64,000 bases of DNA from Rhodanobacter sp. T12-5 (GTDB lineage Bacteria > Pseudomonadota > Gammaproteobacteria > Xanthomonadales > Rhodanobacteraceae), in contig NZ_NPKN01000006.1 in the NCBI RefSeq assembly GCF_008329435.1, positions 186,670 to 250,669 of the forward strand, given 5' to 3'. The notes under the pieces were generated by a model, which was not told where the DNA came from, did no database searches, and was given only the letters and a program-made list of their open reading frames with translations. This document shows, one piece after another, positions 53,034-62,355 of this stretch. Made by a program: the position numbers and the translations under genes. The number at the start of each line of letters is the position of its first letter. Position 1 is the first letter of the stretch.

Positions 53034-53837
53034 ATGACTCCGCTGCAGCAATTCATCCAGACCTACCCGCGCCTGTTCGTGCTGACCGGCGCGGGATGCA
53101 GTACCGATTCGGGCATCCCCGACTATCGCGACCGGGACGGCCAGTGGAAGCGCGCGCCGCCGATCGACTACGCCGCCTTCATGCGCGAACCGGGCGCCCG
53201 CCAGCGCTACTGGGCGCGCAGCCTGGTCGGTTGGCGGCGTTTCGGCAGGGCGCAACCGAATGGCGCACATCATGCGCTGGCCCAACTCGAACGCCGCGGG
53301 CAAGTCGAACTGCTGGTGACACAGAATGTGGATCGCCTGCACCAGCGTGCCGGCAGCGAGCAGGTGATCGACCTGCACGGACGTCTCGACGAAGTGCGCT
53401 GCATGAGCTGCGAGTGGCGCCTGTCCCGTCATGCGTTCCAGCAGATGCTGGTCGAGCGCAATCCGGCCTGGGTATCGCTGGATGCCGCCGATGCGCCGGA
53501 TGGCGACGCCGATCTGGAAGGCCAGGACTTCGCAGGCTTCGATGTGCCGCCGTGCCTTCACTGCGGCGGGATCGTGAAGCCCGATGTGGTGTTCTTCGGC
53601 GAACACGTACCGCGCGAACGCGTGGAAGCCGCCGGGCGCGCATGGCAGGCTGCCGACGCGGTGCTGGTGGTGGGTTCCTCGCTGATGGTCTACTCCGGCT
53701 ACCGCTTCGTGGCTGCCGCGGCGCGAGCCGGCAAACCGGTTGCCGCCGTCACCCTGGGCCGCACCCGCGCCGATGCCCTGCTTGCCCTGAAAGTCGACGC
53801 ACGCTGCCGCGAGGCGCTGGCCTTCCTGCACGAGTAG
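53034..53837 (+). CDS. SIR2-family NAD-dependent protein deacylase
   Basis: 267 residues. The NAD-binding motif is [17 protein letters not shown], then [12 protein letters not shown], the catalytic His115 in DLHGRLDEV, a zinc site CMSC...CLHC, and [21 protein letters not shown] matches class II sirtuins. It probably removes acyl groups from lysines. The start is ATG 53034, with the N-terminus MTPLQQF directly before the domain. It is divergent from the small membrane gene and followed 128 bp later by msrB. Confidence 0.94.
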   Translation: MTPLQQFIQTYPRLFVLTGAGCSTDSGIPDYRDRDGQWKRAPPIDYAAFMREPGARQRYWARSLVGWRRFGRAQPNGAHHALAQLERRGQVELLVTQNVDRLHQRAGSEQVIDLHGRLDEVRCMSCEWRLSRHAFQQMLVERNPAWVSLDAADAPDGDADLEGQDFAGFDVPPCLHCGGIVKPDVVFFGEHVPRERVEAAGRAWQAADAVLVVGSSLMVYSGYRFVAAAARAGKPVAAVTLGRTRADALLALKVDARCREALAFLHE

Positions 53838-53965
53838 CGCCAGCGGGTCGCGGGCCCGGCCGCATTTCGTCGGCATTCCCGTCGTGCCTTGGACTGGCGT
53901 CGACGGGCCCCATGTATGCGACGTCGCCACCGGCAGCAGTGCGACCCATCCCACGGAGGCAGTCC

Positions 53966-54421
53966 ATGTCGACTTACCGCAAGACTCCCGAAGCCCTTTC
54001 GCGGCTCACGCCCGAGCAGTATCGCGTCACCCAGGAGGCCGCCACCGAGCGCCCCTTCGACAACGCCTACAACGACCACCGGGATCCCGGCCTCTACGTG
54101 GATATCGTCTCGGGCGAACCGTTGTTCACCTCGCTGGACAAGTTCGACAGCCATTGCGGCTGGCCGAGCTTCACCCGGCCGGTGCAGCCCGAACGCGTCA
54201 TCGAGCATCGTGACGACAGCCACGGCATGAGCCGCGTCGAAGTACGTTCGCGCGACGGCGACAGCCATCTCGGTCATGTCTTTCCGGACGGGCCGCGCGA
54301 TGCCGGCGGCCTGCGCTACTGCATCAACTCGGCCTCGCTGCGCTTCATACCGCTCGACCAGCTCGAAAGCGAAGGCTACGGCGACTACCGCAAGTTGTTC
54401 GATACCCCGCAGGCATCGTAA
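53966..54421 (+). CDS. msrB: Peptide-methionine (R)-S-oxide reductase MsrB
   Basis: Reduces methionine-R-sulfoxide in proteins. It has 151 residues. The catalytic Cys119 is in [11 protein letters not shown], and a further Cys64 is in SHCGWPSF. The two CxxC zinc pairs of the common form are missing ([13 protein letters not shown] where GxYxCxxC is expected), so it belongs to the zinc-free type. GGAGG lies 6 bases before the ATG. It is cytosolic. Confidence 0.95.
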   Translation: MSTYRKTPEALSRLTPEQYRVTQEAATERPFDNAYNDHRDPGLYVDIVSGEPLFTSLDKFDSHCGWPSFTRPVQPERVIEHRDDSHGMSRVEVRSRDGDSHLGHVFPDGPRDAGGLRYCINSASLRFIPLDQLESEGYGDYRKLFDTPQAS

Positions 54422-54515
54422 CCGCACCGGTCGAACGCGCCATCCTCGTCGACGGCGGCTTTCGGGTCGTCCAGGGAAAAGCAACGTGGCGCCGGTCGGG
54501 TTCCGCGAAGTTGAC

Positions 54516-55088
54516 TCAGTGTTGGGCCGCCTCGATGCGCCGGTCGGGGACCAGCCACAACAATGCCGTCAGCGCGTACAGCAATTGCGCAGCCCATGGC
54601 CGCCAGAACGTCAGCGCGATTCCGGTCAGGTAAAGCACCGGCGAAAGTTTCCCTTTCCAGTCCGAGCCGATCGCGCGCTGGAGTACCGAACCGGAACCTT
54701 CTGCCGCGATGAGCGTTTGCTGGAGTATCCAGTACGCCAGCGCGGCCATCAGCAACACCACGCCGTACACCGCCGTCGGCGACTCGGCGAAGTGGTTTTC
54801 GCCCATCCACGCCGTGGTGAAGGGAAACAGCGACAACCAGAACAGCAGGTGCAGGTTGGCCCACAACACCGTGCCCGAAACCCGGTGGCTGGTGGAAAGC
54901 AGGTGATGATGGTTGTTCCAGTAGATGCCGACGTACACGAAACTCAGCACGTAGCTGAGCAATACCGGTACGAGCGGCAGCAGTGCGGCGAGCGAATGCT
55001 CGTGCGGCACCTTCAGCTCCAGCACCATGATGGTGATGATGATCGCGATGACCCCATCGCTGAACGCTTCCAGCCTGCCCTTGCCCAT
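54516..55088 (-). CDS. TMEM175-like (DUF1211) membrane protein
   Basis: 190 residues. The family motif RLEAFSDGVIAII opens the first of about six transmembrane helices. Bacterial TMEM175 relatives are potassium-permeable channels. The hydrophobic segments include LVPVLLSYVLSFVYVGIYW and ANLHLLFWLSLFPF. The start at 55088 (MGKGRLEAFSDG) puts the motif at the N-terminus as in relatives. It is divergent from the SRPBCC-ArsR unit. Confidence 0.88.
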   Translation of the reverse strand: MGKGRLEAFSDGVIAIIITIMVLELKVPHEHSLAALLPLVPVLLSYVLSFVYVGIYWNNHHHLLSTSHRVSGTVLWANLHLLFWLSLFPFTTAWMGENHFAESPTAVYGVVLLMAALAYWILQQTLIAAEGSGSVLQRAIGSDWKGKLSPVLYLTGIALTFWRPWAAQLLYALTALLWLVPDRRIEAAQH

Positions 55089-55165
55089 CCGACGTCTCCC
55101 CGGTTCATCGCTGTTCGTTCGGGTGCAGCATGCCTCAGGACCTGCCCGCCTGCACGGTCGAAATG

Positions 55166-55183
55166 TGCAACTTAATGGTTGCA
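55166..55183. promoter_or_regulatory. Palindromic operator candidate for the ArsR-type regulator
   Basis: TGCAAC-TTAATG-GTTGCA, perfect 6-bp arms with a 6-base spacer, in the intergenic region 49 bp before the SRPBCC start. Similar dyads are known targets of ArsR-family repressors. The cognate repressor is probably the gene at 55695. Confidence 0.6.
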
Positions 55184-55231
55184 TTTCACCTCGTGGCGGG
55201 TGCATGCTCGTGTGCAACAAGGAGATGGCCC

Positions 55232-55705
55232 ATGAGCGATCGCATCGAGAAACGCATTGAGCTGAAAGCCCCGGTGGCGCGCGTCTGGCGTGCACTGACC
55301 GACTACCGCGAATTCGGCGAGTGGTTCCGCGTCAAGCTGGCCGGGCCGTTCGAACCCGGCAAGGAGGCCGTGGGCCAGGTCACGCATCCGGGCTACGAAC
55401 ATGTCACCTGGCGGGCCGTCGTGCAGAAGATGGAACCGGAGCGGCTGTTCGCGCTTTCCTGGCATCCCTACGCCATCGACCCGGCCGTCGACTATTCCGC
55501 CGAACCGCAGACCCTGATCGAGTTCCGCCTCGAACCCAGCGGCGACGGCACCTTGCTGACCCTCACCGAATCGGGCTTCGACAGCCTTCCTGCCGGGCGT
55601 CGCGACGAGGCGTGGCGCATGAACGACAACGGCTGGACGCAACAGATGCAGAACATCCGCCAGCACGTCGGGCAGGCCGGCGCCGAGGCCGGGCATGGCC
55701 GCTAG
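55232..55705 (+). CDS. SRPBCC / AHSA1-domain protein
   Basis: 157 residues with the Aha1/START-like fold: VARVWRALTDYREFGEWF at the N-terminus and a C-terminal amphipathic helix (DNGWTQQMQNIRQHV). It is a hydrophobic-ligand-binding fold of unknown substrate. AAGGAG lies 7 bases before the ATG. Its 3' end overlaps the ArsR gene by 11 bp in another frame. AHSA1-ArsR pairs are common and usually autoregulated. Confidence 0.9.
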   Translation: MSDRIEKRIELKAPVARVWRALTDYREFGEWFRVKLAGPFEPGKEAVGQVTHPGYEHVTWRAVVQKMEPERLFALSWHPYAIDPAVDYSAEPQTLIEFRLEPSGDGTLLTLTESGFDSLPAGRRDEAWRMNDNGWTQQMQNIRQHVGQAGAEAGHGR

Positions 55706-56042
55706 CGCGCAGGCCCGGCTGGCCCGACGGTCGCCGCGGGCGGCCACCGTGTTCGCTGCCCTCGGCGACCGCACGCGGCTGGCACTGGTGACCCGGCTTT
55801 GCGATGGGTCGCGCTGCTCGATCGCCCAGCTCAGCGATGGCCAGCCGCTGACCCGGCAGGCGATCAGCAAGCACCTGCGCGTACTCGAAGACGCACAGAT
55901 CGTGCGCAGCGAGCGCGCAGGCCGGGAAAACCTGTACGTCCTCAACCCGCAGCCGATCGCCGACCTCGGCAACTACATCGAACTGGTATCCAGCCAGTGG
56001 GACGCCGCGCTGTCGCGATTGAAGGCCTTCGTGGAGGAGTGA
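55695..56042 (+). CDS. ArsR-family transcriptional regulator
   Basis: 115 residues. It is a winged helix-turn-helix with ALGDRTRLALVTRL, the recognition helix QAISKHLRVLEDA and the wing SERAGRENLYVL. No Cys metal site of the ArsR/SmtB type is seen apart from isolated Cys, so it is a non-metal sensor. It overlaps the SRPBCC gene and probably binds the 55166-55183 dyad. It converges with the S9 peptidase, 13 bp between stops. Confidence 0.92.
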   Translation: MAASAQARLARRSPRAATVFAALGDRTRLALVTRLCDGSRCSIAQLSDGQPLTRQAISKHLRVLEDAQIVRSERAGRENLYVLNPQPIADLGNYIELVSSQWDAALSRLKAFVEE

Positions 56043-56055
56043 CACTGCGTGATCG

Positions 56056-58203
56056 TCATGGCTGGCCGCCGAGCAGCTTCGATGCCAGGAAATCCACGGT
56101 CGCCTGGTCCGCCTGCAACCAGGAGCGATGGCGCAGGAAGCCGTGGATCTCGTCCGGCAGCACGAGCTGATCGAACGGAACGTTGTGCTTATGCAGCCGC
56201 TGCACCACGTCGACCATCTGCAGGAAATGCACGTTGCGGTCGTCGTCGCCCTGTATCAGCAGCACCGGCGAGGTCCAGTGCGCCATGTCTGCATCCGGCG
56301 AGGATTGCCAGGCCACCTTCAGCGCCTGCTCGCGATCGCCCTTCTCGTAGCGCGACGCCGCCTTGCCGAACCACGGGTCGATCAGGCGCGACCAGTCGTG
56401 GATGCCATGCATGTCGACACCCGCCTTGAACAGGTCCGAATCGCGCGCGAGCGCGAGCGCGGTCAGGTAACCGCCATACGAGCCGCCCCAGATGCCGAGG
56501 CGTTTCGGGTCGACGCCCGCCGTCTTCTGCAGGAAGTGCGCCCCGGCGACCACGTCCTGGTATTCCGCCGCACCGGTCGGTCCCCAGTGCGGCGGGTAGT
56601 AATGAAACGCGTGCCCGTAACCGATGCCGAGCCGGTAGTTGACCGACAGCACGACGAATCCGCGGCTCGCCAGATACTGGTTCACCGCGTAACTGTTCGA
56701 GTAGTAATCCATGTAATGCCAGCCGAGCAGCATCTGGCGCGGTGGCCCGCCGTGCACGAAGATGATCCCGGGTTTCGCGGCGCGACCGTCGTCGCGCTGG
56801 AACAACTGGCCGTGGATGAGCTGGCCGTCCGCCGCGGTGAACGTGACCGCCTTCGGCACCACCAGTTGCGCAGTCGGGAAATCCTTCGGCAACAGATCGG
56901 CCTGCAGCAGGCGCTGGCCGCGTCCGTCGGTGCCGACCAGCGCCACCATCGGCGGTCGCTTTGCGCCGGCATCGATGAACGCCACGCCCTGCCCGCCCGC
57001 CGCGACCGGCTGCCACTGCAGGTCTTCACCATGGGTCACGGCCACCGGTTCGGCGCGATCCACCGGCACGGTGAACAGATGGCGCCGATCCTGGTCGTTC
57101 GCGGTGCTGCCGGTGTTCGCGTCGTAGATCACGGAACGACGGTCGGGGCTGAGCGCGACATGCTCGACCATGAACTTGCCCGGTGTCAGCAGCAGCGGCG
57201 CGCCGCCATCGACGCCGATCGAATACAGGTGCGGCCAGCCATCGAGGTCGGCCAGGAAGATCAATCGTCCACCGGCGACCCAGTCCAGGTTCGCCTCGCC
57301 AGCCGTCTGCGGATAAGAGCCCTCCAGCGTATCCGGGCTCTGCCAAAGCGCGTGGCCCTGGCCACCGGCTGCGTCGGCGACCCAGATCGACCACGGTTGC
57401 GGCGTCTGTTCGAGGATCGGTTTCGGCGGGCCGCCGTCACCGGGCTGGCGCACGAACGCGATGCGCTTGCCGTCCGGCGACCAGCGCGGCATGTCGTCCA
57501 GGCCGGTCGACGGCGCGAGGTAGAGCAATGGCGTATGCGCGTCGGCATAGATACCGATGAAGCTGTGATCGCCGCGATCGGATACGAAGGCGAGCCGCCG
57601 GCCGTCGGGCGACCAGCGCAGCGAGCGATCCTTGCCGCGGTCGAAGAACAGGCGTGTGGGCTTGGCCTTGCCCTTGCCGGACAGCGACGCGGTCCAGACC
57701 TGATCCTTCTTGATGTAGGCCAGCCGACCCTGCACCGAGATCGCCGGCGCATCGCCTTCGGTGATTTCGACCGGCGTGCCTTCCGGCAACGCGACAGCCC
57801 ACAGGTTCACCTTCGGCTGCTCCGGGCTCGCGGCCGGATCGGGCGCGAGGTCGCCTTCGGCCGGCCAGTTCGCGTCGTGGTCGCCGCCGCGCACGAACAC
57901 CAGCGTGTCGCCCGACGGAGAGAACGTGAGCTGGGTGATTTCCTGGCCGTCGTCCTTGTCGAAGCGGGTGAGCTGGCGCGGCACGAACGCCGGCGCCGAC
58001 GCGACCCACACATTGCGCGCGCCGCGCAGGTTGATCACCCAGGCGATGCGCTTGCCGTCCCGGGTAGCAACCAGTCCACTCGGATACGCATAGTCGAGCA
58101 CCTGCGCGATGCTGAAATCGGCCGGCTGCGGCCAGGCCGCCGGCGCGAACGTGCCGCCGAGCACGAGAATTGCGACACAGGCAAGACAACGAAGACGATG
58201 CAT
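56056..58203 (-). CDS. S9-family prolyl oligopeptidase-like peptidase, exported
   Basis: 715 residues. The signal peptide (about 1-24, CLACVAILVLGGTFAPAA) is followed by a beta-propeller of WD40/TolB-like repeats (SPDGRRLAFVSD, SPDGKRIAFVR) up to about 450, then the alpha/beta hydrolase domain. The catalytic triad is Ser575 (GGSYGGYL), Asp in LIQGDDDRN and His in DEIHGFL. It is probably a periplasmic aminopeptidase or dipeptidyl peptidase. The start at 58203 (MHRLRC) gives the signal peptide directly. The open frame upstream adds unrelated residues. Confidence 0.92.
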   Translation of the reverse strand: MHRLRCLACVAILVLGGTFAPAAWPQPADFSIAQVLDYAYPSGLVATRDGKRIAWVINLRGARNVWVASAPAFVPRQLTRFDKDDGQEITQLTFSPSGDTLVFVRGGDHDANWPAEGDLAPDPAASPEQPKVNLWAVALPEGTPVEITEGDAPAISVQGRLAYIKKDQVWTASLSGKGKAKPTRLFFDRGKDRSLRWSPDGRRLAFVSDRGDHSFIGIYADAHTPLLYLAPSTGLDDMPRWSPDGKRIAFVRQPGDGGPPKPILEQTPQPWSIWVADAAGGQGHALWQSPDTLEGSYPQTAGEANLDWVAGGRLIFLADLDGWPHLYSIGVDGGAPLLLTPGKFMVEHVALSPDRRSVIYDANTGSTANDQDRRHLFTVPVDRAEPVAVTHGEDLQWQPVAAGGQGVAFIDAGAKRPPMVALVGTDGRGQRLLQADLLPKDFPTAQLVVPKAVTFTAADGQLIHGQLFQRDDGRAAKPGIIFVHGGPPRQMLLGWHYMDYYSNSYAVNQYLASRGFVVLSVNYRLGIGYGHAFHYYPPHWGPTGAAEYQDVVAGAHFLQKTAGVDPKRLGIWGGSYGGYLTALALARDSDLFKAGVDMHGIHDWSRLIDPWFGKAASRYEKGDREQALKVAWQSSPDADMAHWTSPVLLIQGDDDRNVHFLQMVDVVQRLHKHNVPFDQLVLPDEIHGFLRHRSWLQADQATVDFLASKLLGGQP

Positions 58204-58438
58204 GGTGATCCACTCCCGGAAGACACCTGGCCGCTGATACACGACCGCCAGCCACATCGGAAGTGCCGCAGGTCATTGCCGGCACGTGTGCAGCCGCGGA
58301 TGTGCACGGATCGACAGCGGTCGATTTGCCGGAGTGCTGCTGGCGTCAGCCAGGTCGATACGTTGCCCGCGGCCGCGGTCGATCACTTTGGCCTGAAGGG
58401 CCACAGCCGAAGCTGTGCACGGGCGCGCTGGAAACGAA

Positions 58439-58462
58439 GGAGCCCCCGCAGGCGGGGGCTCC
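58439..58462. terminator. GC-rich terminator hairpin
   Basis: A stem GGAGCCCCCGC/GCGGGGGCTCC at 58439-58462. On the plus strand it is followed by GGCTTTTTCC, on the minus strand by TTCGTTTCC. It most likely ends the Ala/Gly-rich gene on the minus strand. No plus-strand gene lies to its left. The adjoining 58204-58438 shows no gene. Confidence 0.7.
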
Positions 58463-58483
58463 GGCTTTTTCCGTGTTGATCAT

Positions 58484-59524
58484 TCAGTGCTGTTGCGCAT
58501 TCGCACCGGCGTTGACGCCAGGCTGCACCGAAGTGGAGATGCCGTCGCGGGCCGAACCATGCGCACCCGCCCGGGCACCGGCCTGGCCATTGGCGTTGGC
58601 CGAGCCACGCGTGCCGGATGGCGAACCGGCCTTGGCATTCGCGTTGCCATGGGCTGCGCCCGAGCCCGACACGTCGACCGTCCTGTTTCCGGCACCGTGC
58701 ATGGCGCTGGATGTCTGTGACAGCAGGCCCGGATGGGGAGCCGTTTCGGTACCCGATTGTCGGGTGCCCGACTGGTGACTTGTGGTGTTTGAGCCAGCCT
58801 GCGACACGCTGCCGGTGGCGTCCGTGCCGAGCGAGCCGACGGCATGAGCCGGCTGCGCACCCGTGGCGGTGATTTGCCGGACTGCACTCAGGCCGGCCGT
58901 GGCCGAACCTTCGGCGTTCGCCGACGCGCTGCCTGCCGCATCCTGCACGCGGCCAAGCTCTTCACCGCTTCCGCGTTTGGCCGCCGAAACGGCTGAACGC
59001 GCATGGCCGGCGGCCTGTCCCGCCGTACCCACCGCGGCATTGCGCGCACTGGGCGAGTCGATCCCGCCAGCTGCGGACGTGCCCATTCCGGCCACACCAC
59101 CGAGCACAGCGGTCTGGTTGCCGTTGCGGGTGTCGGCACCCACCGCGCCGGTGAGACCGGCAGTGGCATCAGCGGCCGCCTGGCCATTCAGCTGGCGAGT
59201 GGTTCGTTCGGCAGTACCTGTTGCCGAAGTGGCGGCCGAAGTGGCGCGCTGATGCAGCCGCGCCGCACGCCGCGCGGCAGCCCGCTGGTTGATGTCGGGA
59301 GCATGGAGGCTGCCCATGCCACGTGCGGCACCGTCGAACCGGCCGCCCATCTGACCCATCGTTGAATTGAGCGAGCCGGCCAATCCGCCACCGCCAGTGA
59401 TGCCACCGGGAAGCGCACCGCCACCCAGAACCTGGGCTTGCGCCGAAGCCATCACAGCCAGGGCAAAGGCACCGGCGAACAGGGTGATGCCGAGAGTCTT
59501 GTTGTTGAGCGTCGTGTTTCGCAT
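58484..59524 (-). CDS. Exported Ala/Gly/Ser-rich low-complexity protein
   Basis: 346 residues. The signal peptide is about 10-30 (ALAVMASAQA), with the mature start QVLGGGALPGG. The rest is Ala, Gly, Ser and Thr rich with Asn and His, almost without hydrophobic core residues and with no Cys after the signal. It looks like an extended surface or secreted filler protein. No family is recognised. The mature N-terminus QVLG is the same as in the neighbouring S8 peptidase. It lies 106 bp downstream of that gene on the same strand and could be its substrate. Confidence 0.75.
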   Translation of the reverse strand: MRNTTLNNKTLGITLFAGAFALAVMASAQAQVLGGGALPGGITGGGGLAGSLNSTMGQMGGRFDGAARGMGSLHAPDINQRAAARRAARLHQRATSAATSATGTAERTTRQLNGQAAADATAGLTGAVGADTRNGNQTAVLGGVAGMGTSAAGGIDSPSARNAAVGTAGQAAGHARSAVSAAKRGSGEELGRVQDAAGSASANAEGSATAGLSAVRQITATGAQPAHAVGSLGTDATGSVSQAGSNTTSHQSGTRQSGTETAPHPGLLSQTSSAMHGAGNRTVDVSGSGAAHGNANAKAGSPSGTRGSANANGQAGARAGAHGSARDGISTSVQPGVNAGANAQQH

Positions 59525-59630
59525 GAGTGGACCTCCTGCCTGCGGCCAATCCGCGGCTTCCGGGGTCCTGTACGTTCGCGCCCCGGGGATCCTTCCATGC
59601 CGGCAGGCGGCGGTCGGGATTTATTCAGAT

Positions 59631-60884
59631 TCAGGGCGACAGCAGGCCGTCGCCGTAGCGCGGATCGCGGCCCGGGCGACCGAGGTCGCGTGCTTCGCCG
59701 GCCAGTTGCTGCTGCACTTCGGCCGCGGCGCCTTTGCGGGGCGCGTCAAGCAACTCGCCGGCTTTTCGCGCCACGATCGGGGCCGCGAACGAGGTGCCAC
59801 GCAGCGCGTCGCGACCGCTGCCAACTACTCCGGACGCGCAGAAGTCCACCTGATCGCCACTGCCGGATTCGGGCAACACGCGCTCGCGTGCATCGACGCC
59901 GCTGACCCCGATCACTTCCGGATAGGCTGCCGGGAACAGCGGCGGTGCCGCGGGCCCGTCGTTGCCGACCGCGCTGACCAGCACGTGGCCGCGCGCAATC
60001 ATCACCTGCACCGCGCGTGCGAGCACCGGATTGTCGGGCCCTACCAGGCTGATGTTGATCACCGCCACGCGCTCGCGCGCCATCCACGCAAGTGCGTCCA
60101 CAAGATTCGAGGTGGCACCGCCGACCGCGTCACCGCACCACAGGTCGGCGGCGTACAACGTGTCCGGATCGCCGTCGACGAGGCGTGCGGCGACCGCGGT
60201 GCCGTGCCGCGATACGGTGGCCGTCTTGCACCCGTGTTGCTCGATGTGCGCGCGTGCCAGCGCGGGATCGGCGGGATCGACACCGCCATCGATCAACCCA
60301 ATACGTCGCGCCGGCGCAGCGGACGAGGGGGTCGCCGAGCTTGTTGCACGAGCCACATCGCCATGGCCCGCGGGAAGGTAAACGTGCTGGTAGGTGAACG
60401 TCGCGTCCGGCGCGGCCCGCTGCAAGGCGCGCATGGCTTTGACCGCGCTGCGGCGGCGGCTGTCATGCAGCACCACGAAGTCCAGCCCCAGCGTCGCATC
60501 CGCTGGCGTCGCGCCATCCACACGGAAATCCAGCGCCCGCACCGCATCGAGTTGTGCACCCGCCAGACCCATGGCGAGAAATTCGCCACGCAGGATCGGC
60601 GCACCGTGGGGATCGACGCCAACGCGCCTGGGTTCTTCGCGCAGCAGCGCGTCGATCTGCAATCTTCGCGTGGCAGCCAGCGGCCCACGCAGCAGATCGT
60701 CGACGCTGCGCAGGGGCCGTGCAGGAGCGCCAACAGGCAAGCCCACGCCGGGAACCTGCAAGTTGGGCAACCCCTGCAACGGGCCGAGCACCTGCGCCTG
60801 CGCAGGCGGAGGCGTCGAACCCACCACGGCAAACGCGATGGCCAACACCGGAACGAGCATGGCGGGTGGACGGCGCAGGGGCAT
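59631..60884 (-). CDS. S8 (subtilisin) family serine peptidase, exported
   Basis: 417 residues. The signal peptide (about 9-31, ending PPPAQA) leads to the mature start QVLGPLQGLPN. After an N-terminal region of about 160 residues comes the subtilase domain with Asp199 (IGLIDGGVD), His227 (SRHGTAVA), the oxyanion Asn in AVGNDGPA and Ser365 (RGTSFAAP). The whole triad is intact. The start at ATG 60884 (MPLRRPPAM) is preferred to a TTG seven codons earlier. It is divergent from the ECF sigma gene, 121 bp away. Confidence 0.93.
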   Translation of the reverse strand: MPLRRPPAMLVPVLAIAFAVVGSTPPPAQAQVLGPLQGLPNLQVPGVGLPVGAPARPLRSVDDLLRGPLAATRRLQIDALLREEPRRVGVDPHGAPILRGEFLAMGLAGAQLDAVRALDFRVDGATPADATLGLDFVVLHDSRRRSAVKAMRALQRAAPDATFTYQHVYLPAGHGDVARATSSATPSSAAPARRIGLIDGGVDPADPALARAHIEQHGCKTATVSRHGTAVAARLVDGDPDTLYAADLWCGDAVGGATSNLVDALAWMARERVAVINISLVGPDNPVLARAVQVMIARGHVLVSAVGNDGPAAPPLFPAAYPEVIGVSGVDARERVLPESGSGDQVDFCASGVVGSGRDALRGTSFAAPIVARKAGELLDAPRKGAAAEVQQQLAGEARDLGRPGRDPRYGDGLLSP

Positions 60885-61005
60885 GACCAACGGCCTCGGG
60901 AGCAACGGGTCCGGATGCTAGCATGGCCCCGCTTTACGCCCTCGAACCGCGCCGATGCGCCCGAGGGAAGGAATCCTCCCCTCCAGACGTAATGTAAGGT
61001 GATAC

Positions 61006-61497
61006 GTGAATTCGAGCGACGCCGTGCGCGAAGGATTGATCCCATTGCTGCCACGCCTGCGTCGCCTCGCACGGGCGTTGGCGGGACAGGTCGCAGACGC
61101 CGACGACCTGGTGCAGATCGTGCTGGAACGCTCACTGGCTCGCGCCGCGCAGTGGCGGCCGGATGCCGCGCTGGACAAGTGGGTGTTCGCGATCGCGCGC
61201 AACGCCTGGCGCGACGAGTTGCGTGCGCGTGGCAGGACGCAGCATCTGTTCGCACCCGAGGAGTCCGGCGAGATGGCCGCCGACCGCGCCAGCGCACAGC
61301 CCGCGCAGCAGCTGGAACTGGCGATGGCGCTGGCGGCGTTGCCGCCGGACCATCGCGAAGTGGTGGCCCTGGTGCTGGTCGAGGGCATGTCCTACGGCGA
61401 GGCCGCCGAGCTGCTGGAGGTGCCGGTGGGCACCGTCACCAGCCGCCTGGCCCGCGCCCGCGCCACCTTGCAGGCCCATCTTGGGAAAGACGCATGA
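61006..61497 (+). CDS. ECF-type RNA polymerase sigma factor
   Basis: 163 residues. Region 2 (LARALAGQVADADDLVQIVLERSL and ALDKWVFAIARNAWRDELR) and region 4 (LPPDHREVVALVLVEGMSYGEAAELLEVPVGTVTSRLARARATL, in segments) are both present. The start is GTG 61006, with AAGGT 6 bases before it. The stop overlaps the anti-sigma start (ATGA). It is divergent from the S8 peptidase, which may be a target of its regulation. Confidence 0.93.
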   Translation: MNSSDAVREGLIPLLPRLRRLARALAGQVADADDLVQIVLERSLARAAQWRPDAALDKWVFAIARNAWRDELRARGRTQHLFAPEESGEMAADRASAQPAQQLELAMALAALPPDHREVVALVLVEGMSYGEAAELLEVPVGTVTSRLARARATLQAHLGKDA

Positions 61498-62291
61498 ACC
61501 CGATCGACGACGAAACCTTGCAGGCTTATGTGGACGGCGAACTCGACAAGCCGGGTGCCGCACGGATCGACGCCGCGCTCGCGCACGACGCCGCGCTCGC
61601 CCGCCGCGTGCAGCAGGCGCGCGACTTGCGAGCGCAGTTACGCGCCGCGTTCGATCCGGTGCTCGATGAACCGGCGCCGGCGCGTCTGTCCGCCTTGTTG
61701 CAGCCGCGATCCGCGCAGACGGAGATACCGGCCGCGCCAAGCGTGCTGCCTGTGGGCGGGCGTGGCATCAGCACGACTCGACGTCGCGCGACCCGCCGCT
61801 GGTTTGTGCCGGGCGCCGCGCTGGCTGCATCGGTCGCGCTGCTCGCTGTGGCTTTGTGGTGGTGGCAGCCCGGCGACGACCTGGTGCGCATGCAGGGCGG
61901 ACAGTCATTCGCCGCGGGCGCCTTGACTCACGCGCTCGATGAGACGCTGGCCAGCGAACCGGATGCGCATGCCCCGGTCGCCATCGGCCTGAGTTTCCGC
62001 AGCACCGACGGGCGCATCTGCCGCACCTTCGTCCTGCGCTCCCCGCCGGCGCGAGCCGGCCTTGCCTGCCACAGCGATGCGGGCTGGTCGCTGCCCGTGC
62101 TGAGCGCAGTGACTCCGCCGGAAGGTGGCGGCGAACTGCGCCGGGCGGCGAGTGACTTGCCACCCGAGGTGCAGGCCGCGGTCGACGCGCGTCTGCGCGG
62201 CAATGTCTTCGATGCACAGCAGGAACGCGCGGCGCGCGATGCCGGCTGGCGCCAGCTTCCTTCGCGTCGAGGAGCAGGAAAAACGCGGTAA
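61494..62291 (+). CDS. Membrane anti-sigma factor for the ECF sigma
   Basis: 265 residues. The N-terminal anti-sigma domain DETLQAYVDGELD has no HxxxCxxC zinc motif. A single transmembrane helix lies near 105-125 (VPGAALAASVALLAVALWWW). A periplasmic domain of about 140 residues contains two Cys (GRICRTF and LACHSDAG), which could form a disulfide. It is coupled to the sigma gene by a 4-bp overlap. Signal-dependent release or proteolysis is expected. Confidence 0.88.
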   Translation: MNPIDDETLQAYVDGELDKPGAARIDAALAHDAALARRVQQARDLRAQLRAAFDPVLDEPAPARLSALLQPRSAQTEIPAAPSVLPVGGRGISTTRRRATRRWFVPGAALAASVALLAVALWWWQPGDDLVRMQGGQSFAAGALTHALDETLASEPDAHAPVAIGLSFRSTDGRICRTFVLRSPPARAGLACHSDAGWSLPVLSAVTPPEGGGELRRAASDLPPEVQAAVDARLRGNVFDAQQERAARDAGWRQLPSRRGAGKTR

Positions 62292-62355
62292 TGGGCCTCG
62301 ATCATCGGCCACGAAACAAGCGCGACCCGGAGCGCACGTTGAACGATGAAGGTCG

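Noticed and set aside
60970-60993. GGAAT...CGTAAT as an ECF-type autoregulated promoter of the sigma gene
   Set aside because: The spacing is shorter than usual for ECF promoters and it would leave almost no leader before the GTG start.
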